Assembly (NCBI GenBank): GCA_002495185.1
Contig: DAEB01000022.1
Location: forward strand, 30,057-41,696
DNA length: 11,640 bases
DNA from: Thermoplasmata archaeon UBA184
GTDB lineage: Archaea; Thermoplasmatota; Thermoplasmata; Lutacidiplasmatales; UBA184
Direction: 5' to 3'
Position numbers and translations under genes: made by a program. Each line of letters opens with the position of its first letter. The stretch's first letter is position 1. This document shows, piece by piece, positions 1-6,111 of this stretch. The notes beneath the pieces were generated by a model. The model was not told where the DNA came from, searched no databases, and saw only the letters and a program-made list of their open reading frames with translations.

Positions 1-739
1 GCGGCGCCGGTTCGACACCGTTCGGGTACGCCACGCGACCGCCGGGTCGGAGGAGGTTGAGGAGAGGCTTCTGGGCCGGGCCGCCCGCGAGGATGAGAGC
101 GGCGTCAAAGCCGCCCGGCGCAAAGGCGCGCGCCGCCGTCTCGACATCGCCAGTCTTTCCATCGATCGCCCCATCCGCCCCGAGGCGGCGGACGAGGGCT
201 ACGCCCGCGGGGCCCGAGGCCAAAGCGAACACGCGGGCTCCGCGAAGCTTCGCGAACTGGAGGGCCAACGTGCCGACGCTGCCGGAGGCGCCATGAATCG
301 CCACGACCTCGCCGCGCTGGAGCGCGAGCGCGTCATCGATCCCTGGAAGCGCGGTAAGCCCGTTCACCATGGCTCCCGCATGTTCGAGGTCCACTCCGCT
401 CGGCAAGTGGCTCACATGCTCGGCCGAGACAGCAATGTATTCCGCATAGAAGCCGCCGTTCGGGTAACTGGCCGCATAGACTCGGTCTCCGACAGCAAAA
501 CTCCGAACCATCGACCCGACCGCGGCGATCGTCCCGGAGCCGTCCGTGCCTAGCACGAGCGGGAAGACAGGGGCAAGCCCAGTCGGCGACCAGCCTCCCC
601 GCATCTCGGCGTCCCACGGTGCGACGCCCGCAGTGTGCGTCGCAATCAACACCTCGTGTGCCGCTGGCGAGGGCACCCGGAGCGAGTGAGTCGAGAGGAC
701 GTCTGGTCCACCGAACGCATCGATTGCCGCGGCGCGCAT
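1..739 (-). CDS. MDR-superfamily NADPH:quinone oxidoreductase-like dehydrogenase (3' part beyond the window)
   Basis: Reverse-strand reading frame open from about 790 to the left edge, so the C-terminus is missing. From the ATG at 739 the protein begins MRAAAIDAFGGPDVL, the usual N-terminus of quinone-oxidoreductase-type medium-chain dehydrogenases. It continues with a GroES-like catalytic domain (APWDAEMRGGW, FPLVLGTDGSGTIAAVG, FAVGDRVYA) and a Rossmann domain with the nucleotide-binding loop GASGSVGTLALQFAKLRGA. The last visible residues, LRPGGRVAYPNGVEPAP, are also typical of the family. The usual zinc-ligand set of true alcohol dehydrogenases is not evident, which fits the zinc-free quinone reductase branch; the expected reaction is NAD(P)H-dependent reduction of a quinone or an activated alkene. 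An in-frame ATG at 790 would add 17 residues, but family alignment favours 739. A TATA-like ATATCA on the minus strand at about 832-838 may be its promoter. The substrate cannot be told from sequence. Confidence 0.9.
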   Translation of the reverse strand, partial: MRAAAIDAFGGPDVLSTHSLRVPSPAAHEVLIATHTAGVAPWDAEMRGGWSPTGLAPVFPLVLGTDGSGTIAAVGSMVRSFAVGDRVYAASYPNGGFYAEYIAVSAEHVSHLPSGVDLEHAGAMVNGLTALPGIDDALALQRGEVVAIHGASGSVGTLALQFAKLRGARVFALASGPAGVALVRRLGADGAIDGKTGDVETAARAFAPGGFDAALILAGGPAQKPLLNLLRPGGRVAYPNGVEPAP

Positions 740-907
740 GGTTTCGGCGATTGCCGGCGCGCTCTCAGCCGCTTTCGGTTCCCGTTCCATCGTGGGTCGG
801 AACAGCGCTCCCCCGACTTCAACCCGCCGTTGATATCCCGATCACTCGGACCAAGTCCTGCCCTTCGCGCCACAGGCGGCCCTCCCTCGAGCGCTTCGCC
901 CGACAGC

Positions 908-913
908 TATACT
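908..913 (+). promoter_or_regulatory. TATA-like box for the 942 gene
   Basis: TATACT lies 29-34 nt upstream of the ATG at 942, with no Shine-Dalgarno sequence between. This spacing fits an archaeal promoter whose transcript starts at or next to the start codon (leaderless). Assigned by eye. Confidence 0.45.
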
Positions 914-941
914 TCCAGAACCGCGCATTCGCCCAATTGGA

Positions 942-1202
942 ATGGCTGGCGTCACGTCCCTCCGCATTCGCTCGATCGTCTTCCTCGGGGTAGGGCTCGG
1001 GACGTTCCTCTTGGGGATGTGGGCCAACTTCACGACGGGGATCGTCTGCGCCTGCCCATCCGCTGGCACCGGGGCGGAGTCCTATACCCCCTGGTCGGGA
1101 GGCCTCCTGATGGCTGTTGGGTTCCTTTTGATCCTCTCCGGTATCGTTGGGCTGGTCCGAGTGTCCCGCGCCCGCGGGTCCTCCCCCTCGCCTCGCTCGT
1201 GA
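942..1202 (+). CDS. Small two-helix membrane protein, unknown function
   Basis: Protein of 86 residues. Two hydrophobic segments at about 10-30 and 51-73 would form a membrane hairpin. The loop between them carries a CAC motif (residues 36-38) and polar residues. The N-terminus is basic (LRIRS) and the tail after helix 2 is Arg/Ser-rich. The ATG start is supported by a TATA-like box about 30 nt upstream. The last ~10 residues (RARGSSPSPRS) are encoded by a 16-nt sequence repeated exactly in two non-coding places (2041 and 2486), so the C-terminus seems to have run into a repeat element. The next gene, same strand, starts 41 nt downstream. No family is recognised; the call rests on helix pattern, frame and promoter. 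Confidence 0.6.
   Translation: MAGVTSLRIRSIVFLGVGLGTFLLGMWANFTTGIVCACPSAGTGAESYTPWSGGLLMAVGFLLILSGIVGLVRVSRARGSSPSPRS
1173..1191 (+). repeat. CCTCC-loop hairpin repeat, copy A1
   Basis: The 16-nt core CGCGGGTCCTCCCCCT is identical to copies at 2041 and 2486. GCGGG (1174-1178) can pair with CTCGC (1187-1191, one G-T pair), leaving the loop TCCTCCCC. It overlaps the 3' end of the small membrane protein gene. Confidence 0.6.
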
Positions 1203-1243
1203 GCTTTCTCTACGTAATCCGTAAGGGATGATCAGACGATTAC

Positions 1244-2038
1244 GTGACGATGACCGTGACCCCGACGATTCGGGGGCGTTGTTTCGCGATTCCCGCCGCA
1301 ATCGCGTTGGGGGTGGTGCTGATTCTGGTTCTGCCGTTCACTCCCGCTGGTGCCGGCCTGATGTTCCATCAGACGTGTCAGACTGGGGCCACGATTGAAA
1401 GCGTGACGTTGTGGACCCCCTGGCTCGTGGTCGACTCTCCACTGGGGGGATCCGCAAGTGGGGTCGCGAACGTCACGAATCCCCTCGGCAACATCGTCTC
1501 GACTGGACTGTTCACAGCTTCTAACGGCGGTGCGGTTGCCGTGTTCAGCCTGAACAACTGGACGGTTCAGTCACAGTCGTCGGTTTGGGTCCTGGGACCG
1601 GGCGTCAATCAAGCGTGCTCGGGGGAGTTCCAAGTCTCCGTTGACCGCGTTCCAATCCCAAGGCCAATTAGCTCTGCGTCCGGTTTCTTGGCCAAAGTCA
1701 CTCTCCTTGGACCCGGAAACGCGAGCGATGCAGCTCAATCGCCGAGGATCACATTGAACGGCTATCCTTCTGTGATCTTCGGCGAGAATTTTACGAACAA
1801 CGACTACTTCGTCGACACGTGCCAAGGGTCCGGTATCACGACGAAGGTCATGGTCAGCCTAGAAGCAGTCGGCGTGCCTATCAGTATCCCTGGAACGGGG
1901 GGAGTCATCGCGCTGTTCATTCCGACCCAGGCGCATTATGTCTACGACTACCCGGGTGAGCCCGCCGGGGGAGTGTGGTATCTGGAGCTCGCTCCCTGGG
2001 GTTCGTATGCCTTCGAATGGGGGACGTGCCCAAGCTAA
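1244..2038 (+). CDS. Signal-anchored secreted protein with paired cysteines, unknown function
   Basis: Protein of 264 residues. A hydrophobic segment at about 13-33 after a basic N-terminus is a signal peptide or membrane anchor; the remainder is Gly/Ser/Thr/Val-rich and beta-prone, as expected of an exported protein. Four cysteines outside the anchor (HQTC, NQAC, VDTC, GTCPS) could form two disulfides. Sequons NVT, NWT, NAS and NFT would allow archaeal N-glycosylation. The start may be GTG 1244 or ATG 1250: TACGTA at 1211-1216 lies 28-33 nt before the GTG, which slightly favours it. The gene follows the 942 gene by 41 nt in the same direction and converges on the 2071 gene with a 32-nt gap holding repeat A2. 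No family is recognised; it is lineage-specific as far as can be seen. Confidence 0.75.
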   Translation: MTMTVTPTIRGRCFAIPAAIALGVVLILVLPFTPAGAGLMFHQTCQTGATIESVTLWTPWLVVDSPLGGSASGVANVTNPLGNIVSTGLFTASNGGAVAVFSLNNWTVQSQSSVWVLGPGVNQACSGEFQVSVDRVPIPRPISSASGFLAKVTLLGPGNASDAAQSPRITLNGYPSVIFGENFTNNDYFVDTCQGSGITTKVMVSLEAVGVPISIPGTGGVIALFIPTQAHYVYDYPGEPAGGVWYLELAPWGSYAFEWGTCPS

Positions 2039-2040
2039 TG

Positions 2041-2059
2041 CGCGGGTCCTCCCCCTCGC
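2041..2059 (+). repeat. CCTCC-loop hairpin repeat, copy A2
   Basis: Same 16-nt core as A1 and the same potential stem (2042-2046 with 2055-2059, loop TCCTCCCC). It fills the 32-nt gap between two convergent genes, where it may help end transcription. That role is inferred from position. Confidence 0.6.
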
Positions 2060-2070
2060 ATCACTCCGGT

Positions 2071-2433
2071 CTAAGGGGTCGTGCCACGCGGGAGGGCCGC
2101 CCCGCATTTGCTACAGTGTTCCGACAGCCAGAGGTTCGTGGAATTGCATGACGGGCACATGCGATAGGCGATTTTCCGGGTCGCCCGGCCCCGCAGCGCG
2201 ATCCCCACGGCCATGACGCCGACTCCTACGAACAGAAGGACAAGCGCCAGCTCCATGGCGGCGGTGATTCCGGAGTGGAGCGGGACGGTCACGATGACGA
2301 ACATCAGGTATGCCCAGCTCACGAGGAGGATTCCAAGGCCAGCCAGCGTGACCACCTGGTATCGGCGGACCGATGGCGTCCACCAGAGCTTGCGGAGCTC
2401 GCGCATCTGCTCCGCTGTGAGCGGCCCGGCCAT
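2071..2433 (-). CDS. Two-helix membrane protein with C-terminal zinc ribbon
   Basis: Protein of 120 residues from the ATG at 2433 (MAGPLTAEQM). A short cytoplasmic amphipathic start is followed by two transmembrane helices at about 25-48 and 56-80, a basic stretch (RGRATRK), and a zinc ribbon with cysteines at 93, 96, 107 and 110 (CPSC...CSKC, CxxC-10-CxxC). With two helices both termini should be cytoplasmic, placing the zinc ribbon inside. The frame stays open upstream to 2823, but the ATG at 2433 is preferred: a TATA-like ATTTTA sits 28-33 nt before it and the upstream translation is Arg/Asp-rich with no domain. Same architecture as the 3386 gene and the tails of the 6112 and 8504 genes. 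The ribbon may bind a nucleic acid or protein partner; the function is unknown. Confidence 0.8.
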   Translation of the reverse strand: MAGPLTAEQMRELRKLWWTPSVRRYQVVTLAGLGILLVSWAYLMFVIVTVPLHSGITAAMELALVLLFVGVGVMAVGIALRGRATRKIAYRMCPSCNSTNLWLSEHCSKCGAALPRGTTP

Positions 2434-2460
2434 ATTCGCTATTGAGGACGCGGGCACGCG

Positions 2461-2466
2461 TAAAAT
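2461..2466 (-). promoter_or_regulatory. TATA-like box for the 2433 minus-strand gene
   Basis: On the minus strand this reads ATTTTA, 28-33 nt before the ATG at 2433, with no Shine-Dalgarno sequence. It supports both a leaderless transcript and the choice of the shorter start. Confidence 0.5.
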
Positions 2467-2485
2467 GTTCCGGTCACCGGCCCCA

Positions 2486-2501
2486 CGCGGGTCCTCCCCC
2501 T
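2486..2501 (+). repeat. CCTCC repeat, copy A3
   Basis: Third exact copy of the 16-nt core shared with 1173 and 2041. The stem is weaker here because the 3' arm reads CTGGC in place of CTCGC. It lies between the divergent 2433 and 2596 genes, upstream of the TATA-like box of the minus-strand gene. Confidence 0.5.
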
Positions 2502-2584
2502 GGCATCGTTCGCGGCTGGTTGCTCCGGCGGGGGCATTGTTACCCTTACTCCTATCAGCCTCGGACGTCGGTACAGCCTCAGTC

Positions 2585-2590
2585 GGAGGA
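2585..2590 (+). promoter_or_regulatory. Shine-Dalgarno sequence of the 2596 gene
   Basis: GGAGGA ends 5 nt before the ATG at 2596. It is the clearest ribosome-binding site in the window and supports that start; most neighbours look leaderless. Confidence 0.55.
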
Positions 2591-2595
2591 GTCCG

Positions 2596-3015
2596 ATGAA
2601 CCTCGCAGGGGTGCTTGTTCGATTCGGAGCCGCTGCCACAATCGTCGGACTGTTTCTCTTCATCGCCTATCCGCCTATCGGGTTCTTCCTCCCGTTCTGC
2701 GGAACCGTCATCATGGGCTATTCTTGGAGCCTGCCCCGGATCCGGGACCACCCGCTGAGAGCGGCGACGGTCGGTGTCGCTCTCGCTATCCCCGGCACCC
2801 TCTGGGCGGTGCTCGCGGTCCAATCCGAGGTCGGGGGGTGCCCCGGTACCTACGATTGCGTCCCCGCAACTGACCTGGTCGTAGACCCGATCTTCCTTAC
2901 CGGTCTTGCCGTAATCGTGTCGGGAGTCGTCCTCTTCTGGCTATCTGTGGTGCGGTGGCGGACCGCTCGTAGCGCGAGCATACCGGGACCTCGGCGCACG
3001 TCATCGTCTCGCTGA
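2596..3015 (+). CDS. Four-helix membrane protein, unknown function
   Basis: Protein of 139 residues with hydrophobic segments at about 7-26, 27-44, 56-74 and 98-117, so probably four membrane helices and a short basic cytoplasmic tail (RWRTARSASIPGPRRTSSSR). The loop between helices 3 and 4 contains CPGTYDC, a cysteine pair that could form a disulfide outside the cell. The start is fixed by GGAGGA 5 nt upstream. Divergent from the zinc-ribbon gene at 2433, with 162 nt between that hold repeat A3. It has no zinc ribbon, unlike several neighbours. No family is recognised. Confidence 0.7.
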   Translation: MNLAGVLVRFGAAATIVGLFLFIAYPPIGFFLPFCGTVIMGYSWSLPRIRDHPLRAATVGVALAIPGTLWAVLAVQSEVGGCPGTYDCVPATDLVVDPIFLTGLAVIVSGVVLFWLSVVRWRTARSASIPGPRRTSSSR

Positions 3016-3185
3016 ACCGGATTATGTGCATGTCGCGTGTTCCTGCCACTCGCTCCGCCCGAGTGTTTGCGAGCCCCCTGATGCCATAGGACCGCTCTCG
3101 GCCGCGGCGGGATGCTCCACGGACCACTCGGGGGTTGAGGGCCAATCCCTATGAGCACGAACGCCGCCACTGCTCAACGAGCAAT

Positions 3186-3209
3186 GCCGCCATAGCTCAG
3201 ACGGTGAGT
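3186..3209 (+). pseudogene. tRNA-Phe-like 5' fragment (truncated or decayed)
   Basis: GCCGCCATAGCTCAGACGGT followed by GAGT matches the start of archaeal tRNA-Phe genes: seven-base acceptor strand GCCGCCA, T8-A9, and D-arm GCTC/GAGT closing an AGACGGT-type loop. Downstream I find no anticodon stem, no GTTCAAAT-like T-loop and no GGCGGC acceptor strand, so it is not a complete tRNA. It could be the remnant of an integration event at a tRNA gene, or a chance match. The comparison with tRNA-Phe is from memory. Confidence 0.3.
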
Positions 3210-3242
3210 TTACGTCAGGAGCCGGCCCCGGGAATGGCCGTT

Positions 3243-3381
3243 TCCGGGCAGCGGGTCGTTTCATCGTTCCGAGCACTCGCCGATCGTCTTCGCCAGTCTC
3301 CGCTCTCTCGTTCCTCCAACGAGTCGGAAAAGTAGTCTAGGCTGGACGAACCCTTTCCGGGCCCCGGGAAACCGGGGCCCC
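3243..3381 (+). repeat. Long structured repeat, copy 1 (CCTCC-loop hairpin plus GAAA-tetraloop hairpin)
   Basis: Aligns without gaps, at an offset of 648 nt, to copy 2 at 3891-4028; 41 nt (3295-3335) are identical. Within it CTCGTT/AACGAG (3307-3312 with 3318-3323) forms a 6-bp stem with loop CCTCC. At the 3' end GGGCCCCGG (3359-3367) pairs with CCGGGGCCC (3372-3380) around the loop GAAA. The last hairpin lies just after the stop codon of the minus-strand 3386 gene, so it may act as its terminator. Alternatives are a structured non-coding RNA or a miniature mobile repeat. Confidence 0.7.
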
Positions 3382-3385
3382 AATC

Positions 3386-3793
3386 TCAGCCGGCCGGCGC
3401 CCCGCACCGGTCACATCTTCCGAGCGTAATGTCGTAGATGTTGCCGCAATGCGAACACTTCATCAGTACCTTCGGCGAGGGCACATTAATCACGACTGGC
3501 CCCGTTGGGGACGGCGGGGGAGAGTTCGCCGAAACTGCAGGGGCTTGAGACCGTCGCCCCGACTCCTCAAGTTGCCCGTCAAACTGTCGCATTACGGCTT
3601 CACGCTGTTGGTTGACCTTCTCGGAACGTTCCGCCCGGGCGCGGAGCCGGGAACCCAACCAGATGAACACTCCGCCCACCACCGCACCGAGGATGAGCGC
3701 TGTAAGGTCGTGGGAGACGATTGTGATGTAGACGGCGAACAGGATGAAGAGGACCCCGAACCCGGAGACGACCCAGCTCCCCCAGTTCACCAT
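3386..3793 (-). CDS. Two-helix membrane protein with coiled linker and C-terminal zinc ribbon
   Basis: Protein of 135 residues. Two transmembrane helices at about 7-26 and 31-48 are followed by a charged, probably helical stretch (RARAERSEKVNQQREAVMRQ, residues 51-70), a Pro/Ser-rich linker (about 84-110), and a zinc ribbon with cysteines at 113, 116, 127 and 130 (CSHC...CDRC, CxxC-10-CxxC). The ribbon should be cytoplasmic. The ATG at 3793 puts the first helix right at the N-terminus. It lies between the two copies of the long repeat: copy 1 abuts its stop and copy 2 is upstream of its start. Same plan as the 2071 gene but with a longer linker. The family and the partner are unknown. Confidence 0.8.
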   Translation of the reverse strand: MVNWGSWVVSGFGVLFILFAVYITIVSHDLTALILGAVVGGVFIWLGSRLRARAERSEKVNQQREAVMRQFDGQLEESGRRSQAPAVSANSPPPSPTGPVVINVPSPKVLMKCSHCGNIYDITLGRCDRCGAPAG

Positions 3794-3890
3794 TCGGCAA
3801 ACACACGGGTTCCTTCCTGATGAAGTGTACGCTCCGGAGGTTCGAGAGGGGAGTTACTTGTTTTGAGCTGACGGAACGCCCAAGAGTCGG

Positions 3891-4028
3891 TCCGGGGGGT
3901 GGGTTAGGAGTTCGTCCCGGGCCCTTGCCGATCGCCTTCGCAAGTCTCCGCTCTCTCGTTCCTCCAACGAGTCGGAAAAGTAGCCTAGGCCAGACCAACC
4001 CATTCCGGGCCCCGGGGCAACCCGGGGC
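3891..4028 (+). repeat. Long structured repeat, copy 2 (CCTCC-loop hairpin plus GCAA-tetraloop hairpin)
   Basis: Second copy of the repeat at 3243. The 41-nt core (3943-3983) is identical, including the CTCGTT/AACGAG stem with loop CCTCC. The 3' hairpin is GCCCCGGG (4009-4016) and CCCGGGGC (4021-4028) around the loop GCAA. It differs in sequence from copy 1 but keeps a perfect GC stem and a GNRA loop, which points to selection on RNA structure. It lies in the 285-nt gap between the divergent genes at 3793 and 4079 and ends about 50 nt before the tcmP-like start, so it could be in that gene's leader. Confidence 0.7.
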
Positions 4029-4050
4029 ACCTCTCTTTCAATCAGGACAA

Positions 4051-4075
4051 AGGGTTTCGTGGGAAACCCACTTTT
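4051..4075 (+). promoter_or_regulatory. Small hairpin in the leader of the tcmP-like gene
   Basis: GTGGG AAA CCCAC forms a 5-bp stem followed by TTTT a few bases before the ATG at 4079; the overlapping GGGTTT/AAACCC pairing is an alternative fold. Two exclusive stems next to a start codon could influence translation or termination. This is an inference from sequence only. Confidence 0.3.
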
Positions 4076-4078
4076 CGA

Positions 4079-5092
4079 ATGGACCATACCCTCCATATCG
4101 TGGGAAATCGATTCCCTCTCGCGACCGTGCCACAACGAAAGTTGCCCGATGAATGGTTAGACGAAAAGCTTCGGGACCTCGTTCATCTTGGTGCGGGGCT
4201 TGAAGCACCCGGGGAGGGCACGTTCCTGGCGAAGCCATGGACCCTTCTCAAACTCACGTGCCTGCGATACTACGTCCCGGTTTATCTCAACATCTTGAGG
4301 GGACGGTTCGAAAGGCTCGCATTCGTGGATTTGTTTTCGGCCGCTGGCGCGAGCATCTACCAGCAGGAAGACCTCCGGACAGTCGTTCCAGGGAGTTCGG
4401 TGATCGCGGCCGATGGAGCGAATCATGGACTGGAGAACGCCCTTGGATTCGATGAGCTAGTGGCCATTGACCTCTCGGCAGAGAACCTCGCGGCGCTGGA
4501 GCGCAATTTACGAAAGTGGGGATTCGACCGCGATCGGAACTTGTTCCTTATCCAATCGGAGTCCGCGCGCCTCGCAAAAGTCGTGGGGAAGCATCTTTCG
4601 GAACGTCCGAGAACGCATGCGCTCGTCTTTGCAGACGCGGACGCGTTGGAGCCACCCTTCGAAGCTCTGAGGGCGATTGTGAAGGCGCACGACGCTGTTG
4701 ACCTAGTGTTGCTTCACTTGGTTTCGGGGGCTGCCATGGCGAACAGCCCGGAGGCGCTCAGCCGTTTCTACGGCTGCACGACTCCGGTCAAACCCGACCG
4801 AGAGTCACTTTCGAGGTTGTATGTGCAGCAGCTGGAGCAAGCACTTAGACCTCGGGCTGACCCAGGCCGATCCACAGTGGTTGAGAAGGTGCGGATCACC
4901 GGGGGGTCCGGGATGGGGGGCTACTGTTACGACCTCGTGTTCGCGTGGCGCGAGACTATGGGTGGGACGCCCTTTGCAGCCGCGATTCGGTCCCTTCGGT
5001 CGAAGGTCGAGTCCCTAACCGGGGACGACGTCCGCCACATCATGTCCACCGTCTGTGGGTCCCAGCGAAGGCTGGACCGACGAGAGGACTAG
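4079..5092 (+). CDS. tcmP: Three-Cys-motif partner protein TcmP
   Basis: Protein of 337 residues of the TcmP family, proteins regularly encoded beside a three-Cys-motif (DUF5131) protein. Features seen: KPWTLLKLTCLRYYVPVYLNIL (52-73), FVDLFSAAGAS (82-92), which resembles the SAM-binding first motif of Rossmann methyltransferases, VAIDLSAENLAALERNL (128-144) like the acidic second motif, ALVFADADALEPPFEAL (181-197), and C-terminal YDLVFAWR (284-291), where the family has a Y.L.FA signature. A methyltransferase-like fold is therefore likely, but no activity is established for the family. About 50 residues precede the family core. The ATG at 4079 has no clear TATA or Shine-Dalgarno; the structured repeat and a small hairpin lie just upstream. 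It converges on the DUF5131 gene and the two stop codons share the palindrome CTAG at 5089-5092. The pairing supports the call strongly. Confidence 0.85.
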   Translation: MDHTLHIVGNRFPLATVPQRKLPDEWLDEKLRDLVHLGAGLEAPGEGTFLAKPWTLLKLTCLRYYVPVYLNILRGRFERLAFVDLFSAAGASIYQQEDLRTVVPGSSVIAADGANHGLENALGFDELVAIDLSAENLAALERNLRKWGFDRDRNLFLIQSESARLAKVVGKHLSERPRTHALVFADADALEPPFEALRAIVKAHDAVDLVLLHLVSGAAMANSPEALSRFYGCTTPVKPDRESLSRLYVQQLEQALRPRADPGRSTVVEKVRITGGSGMGGYCYDLVFAWRETMGGTPFAAAIRSLRSKVESLTGDDVRHIMSTVCGSQRRLDRRED

Positions 5093-5808
5093 ACCCCAGT
5101 TGCCACAGGGTATTGGTCCCACGTGCGGCCGTCAAGTCGGCGACCCGCCCGGTGTTTCTGAACGCCACCCCATTGCTTGAAGAAAAATGGCACTGCATCA
5201 CGTCGACACCTGTCGCGGAGCGATCGGACCCACTCCTTCTTCATCGGCCGGGCATGCGGACCGCTCTCGCCGCCGACGATGACCCAGTGGATTCCGGCCA
5301 GATTTAGTCCGTCCAACGGTCCCAACAACGGCTCTAGTGAGAGGAAACGAACCTCCGCCGGCACCCTCCGGAGTTCGTCTGCCCTCCATGCTACATCGAT
5401 GCTCTCGATGCTCACGCCCTGCCAGATGTTCGACTTCCAAGGAAGCGTAGGACCCAGCTCCCCGAGCCGCCTCGCTCGCTTGGTCAGGATCTGAAATGTG
5501 TGCCACCGGGCGTCCCCCATGGTGGCGAAGACACGATGAATGAATGAGAGGGGGACCTTCTCATGATAGAGATCGCTCATCGAATTCACGAAAATGAGCC
5601 GTGGCTCCTTCCAAGTAAGAGGTAGCTCTAGACGGTCGGGCCAAAGCCTGAGGTCGAATCCTTGCTCGAATGGATGGCCGGGCACCCCCCGAAACCGTTC
5701 AGAAAACCTCTGGGCGTAGCAGTGTTTGCACCCTTGGCTTACCTTAGTACACCCAGTGACGGGATTCCACGTCGAGTTTGTCCACTCTATCGAGGAGGAC
5801 GCGCTCAT
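5089..5808 (-). CDS. DUF5131 / phage Gp37-Gp68 family three-Cys-motif protein
   Basis: Protein of 239 residues, about full length for the family (Pfam PF07505). The N-terminus IEWTNSTWNPVTGC leads into three cysteines at 20, 27 and 30 (CX6CX2C), a variant of the radical-SAM iron-sulfur motif. Further family signatures are FVNSMSDLYH (73-82), LTKR (108-111), SLEPLLGPL (157-165), IVGGESG (177-183) and the C-terminal FFFKQWGG (208-215). A radical-SAM-like iron-sulfur protein is implied; the reaction is unknown. A TATA-like TTTATT 27-32 nt before the ATG at 5808 supports this start and a leaderless message. Members occur in phages and chromosomes beside TcmP, which here is convergent and shares the CTAG at the stops. 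With separate promoters the two genes are not an operon. Confidence 0.9.
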   Translation of the reverse strand: MSASSSIEWTNSTWNPVTGCTKVSQGCKHCYAQRFSERFRGVPGHPFEQGFDLRLWPDRLELPLTWKEPRLIFVNSMSDLYHEKVPLSFIHRVFATMGDARWHTFQILTKRARRLGELGPTLPWKSNIWQGVSIESIDVAWRADELRRVPAEVRFLSLEPLLGPLDGLNLAGIHWVIVGGESGPHARPMKKEWVRSLRDRCRRDAVPFFFKQWGGVQKHRAGRRLDGRTWDQYPVATGV

Positions 5809-5834
5809 CGACTAACACTTGAATCGTGATGTCC

Positions 5835-5840
5835 AATAAA
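5835..5840 (-). promoter_or_regulatory. TATA-like box of the DUF5131 gene
   Basis: Reads TTTATT on the minus strand, 27-32 nt before the ATG at 5808. There is no Shine-Dalgarno sequence, so a leaderless transcript is likely. Confidence 0.55.
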
Positions 5841-5907
5841 CACTCCCTTCGAGACCTAACTCGCCCTTCGACCGGGGCTGTTCGCTTATCTTGACTCCCT
5901 CTCGTGC

Positions 5908-5931
5908 CTCGCCCGTCCCTCCTCTCGCGAG
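5908..5931 (+). repeat. 24-nt CCTCC-loop hairpin repeat, copy a
   Basis: Identical over 24 nt to 9470-9493. CTCGC (5908-5912) pairs with GCGAG (5927-5931) around a 14-nt pyrimidine-rich loop that includes CCTCC. It lies in the 303-nt region between the divergent DUF5131 and surface-protein genes; that region otherwise holds their promoters and the inverted repeat at 6000. Confidence 0.65.
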
Positions 5932-5999
5932 CGACGTGCGCTTCAGAGCATCGCTGAGCTTGCGACTCTAGGGAAGGGCGCCGGCCGACTTGTAATCTG

Positions 6000-6025
6000 C
6001 GACTTCGCAGGACGAACCGAAGTCG
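6000..6025. repeat. 8-bp perfect inverted repeat upstream of the surface-protein gene
   Basis: CGACTTCG (6000-6007) and CGAAGTCG (6018-6025) are exact inverted copies separated by 10 nt. It lies 55-80 nt upstream of the TATA-like box at 6080, a place where a dimeric activator could bind. The role is inferred. Confidence 0.35.
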
Positions 6026-6079
6026 GTACAGAGCAGGTGGGTGCGACATCGGTTCATTATGTGTCTCAGACGATACGCG

Positions 6080-6085
6080 TAAATA
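6080..6085 (+). promoter_or_regulatory. TATA-like box of the surface-protein gene
   Basis: TAAATA, 27-32 nt before the ATG at 6112. The spacing equals that seen for DUF5131 and argues that 6112, not the upstream GTG at 6037 or ATG at 6106, is the start. Confidence 0.55.
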
Positions 6086-6111
6086 CGCATCACCGCGCTA
6101 CATCGATGTCG

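Larger units (their letters stand above)
3016..3385. other. 370-nt gene-free region with a tRNA-like fragment and a structured repeat
   Basis: No convincing coding frame: the short open frames on both strands have no domain, hydrophobic pattern or start signal. It holds a tRNA-like 5' fragment (3186-3209) and copy 1 of the long structured repeat (about 3243-3381). Confidence 0.6.

Noticed and set aside
635..1231. 198-residue plus-strand open frame
   Set aside because: Antisense to the MDR dehydrogenase and out of frame with the 942 gene; no domain or start signal.
819..1301. 160-residue minus-strand open frame
   Set aside because: Low-complexity Arg/Gly/Glu/Ser composition typical of an antisense frame in GC-rich DNA; it covers the more convincing 942 gene.
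2434..2823. Upstream extension of the 2433 minus-strand frame to 250 residues
   Set aside because: The added part is Arg/Asp/Glu-rich without a domain, overlaps the divergent 2596 gene, and a TATA-like box sits just before the ATG at 2433.
3818..3871. Possible box C/D guide RNA (TGATGA ... CTGA)
   Set aside because: The boxes are 45 nt apart with no internal C'/D' pair and no terminal stem.
6037..6111. GTG start at 6037 for the surface protein
   Set aside because: The extra residues include the TATA-like box at 6080, and the M at 6112 directly precedes a basic stretch and the membrane segment.
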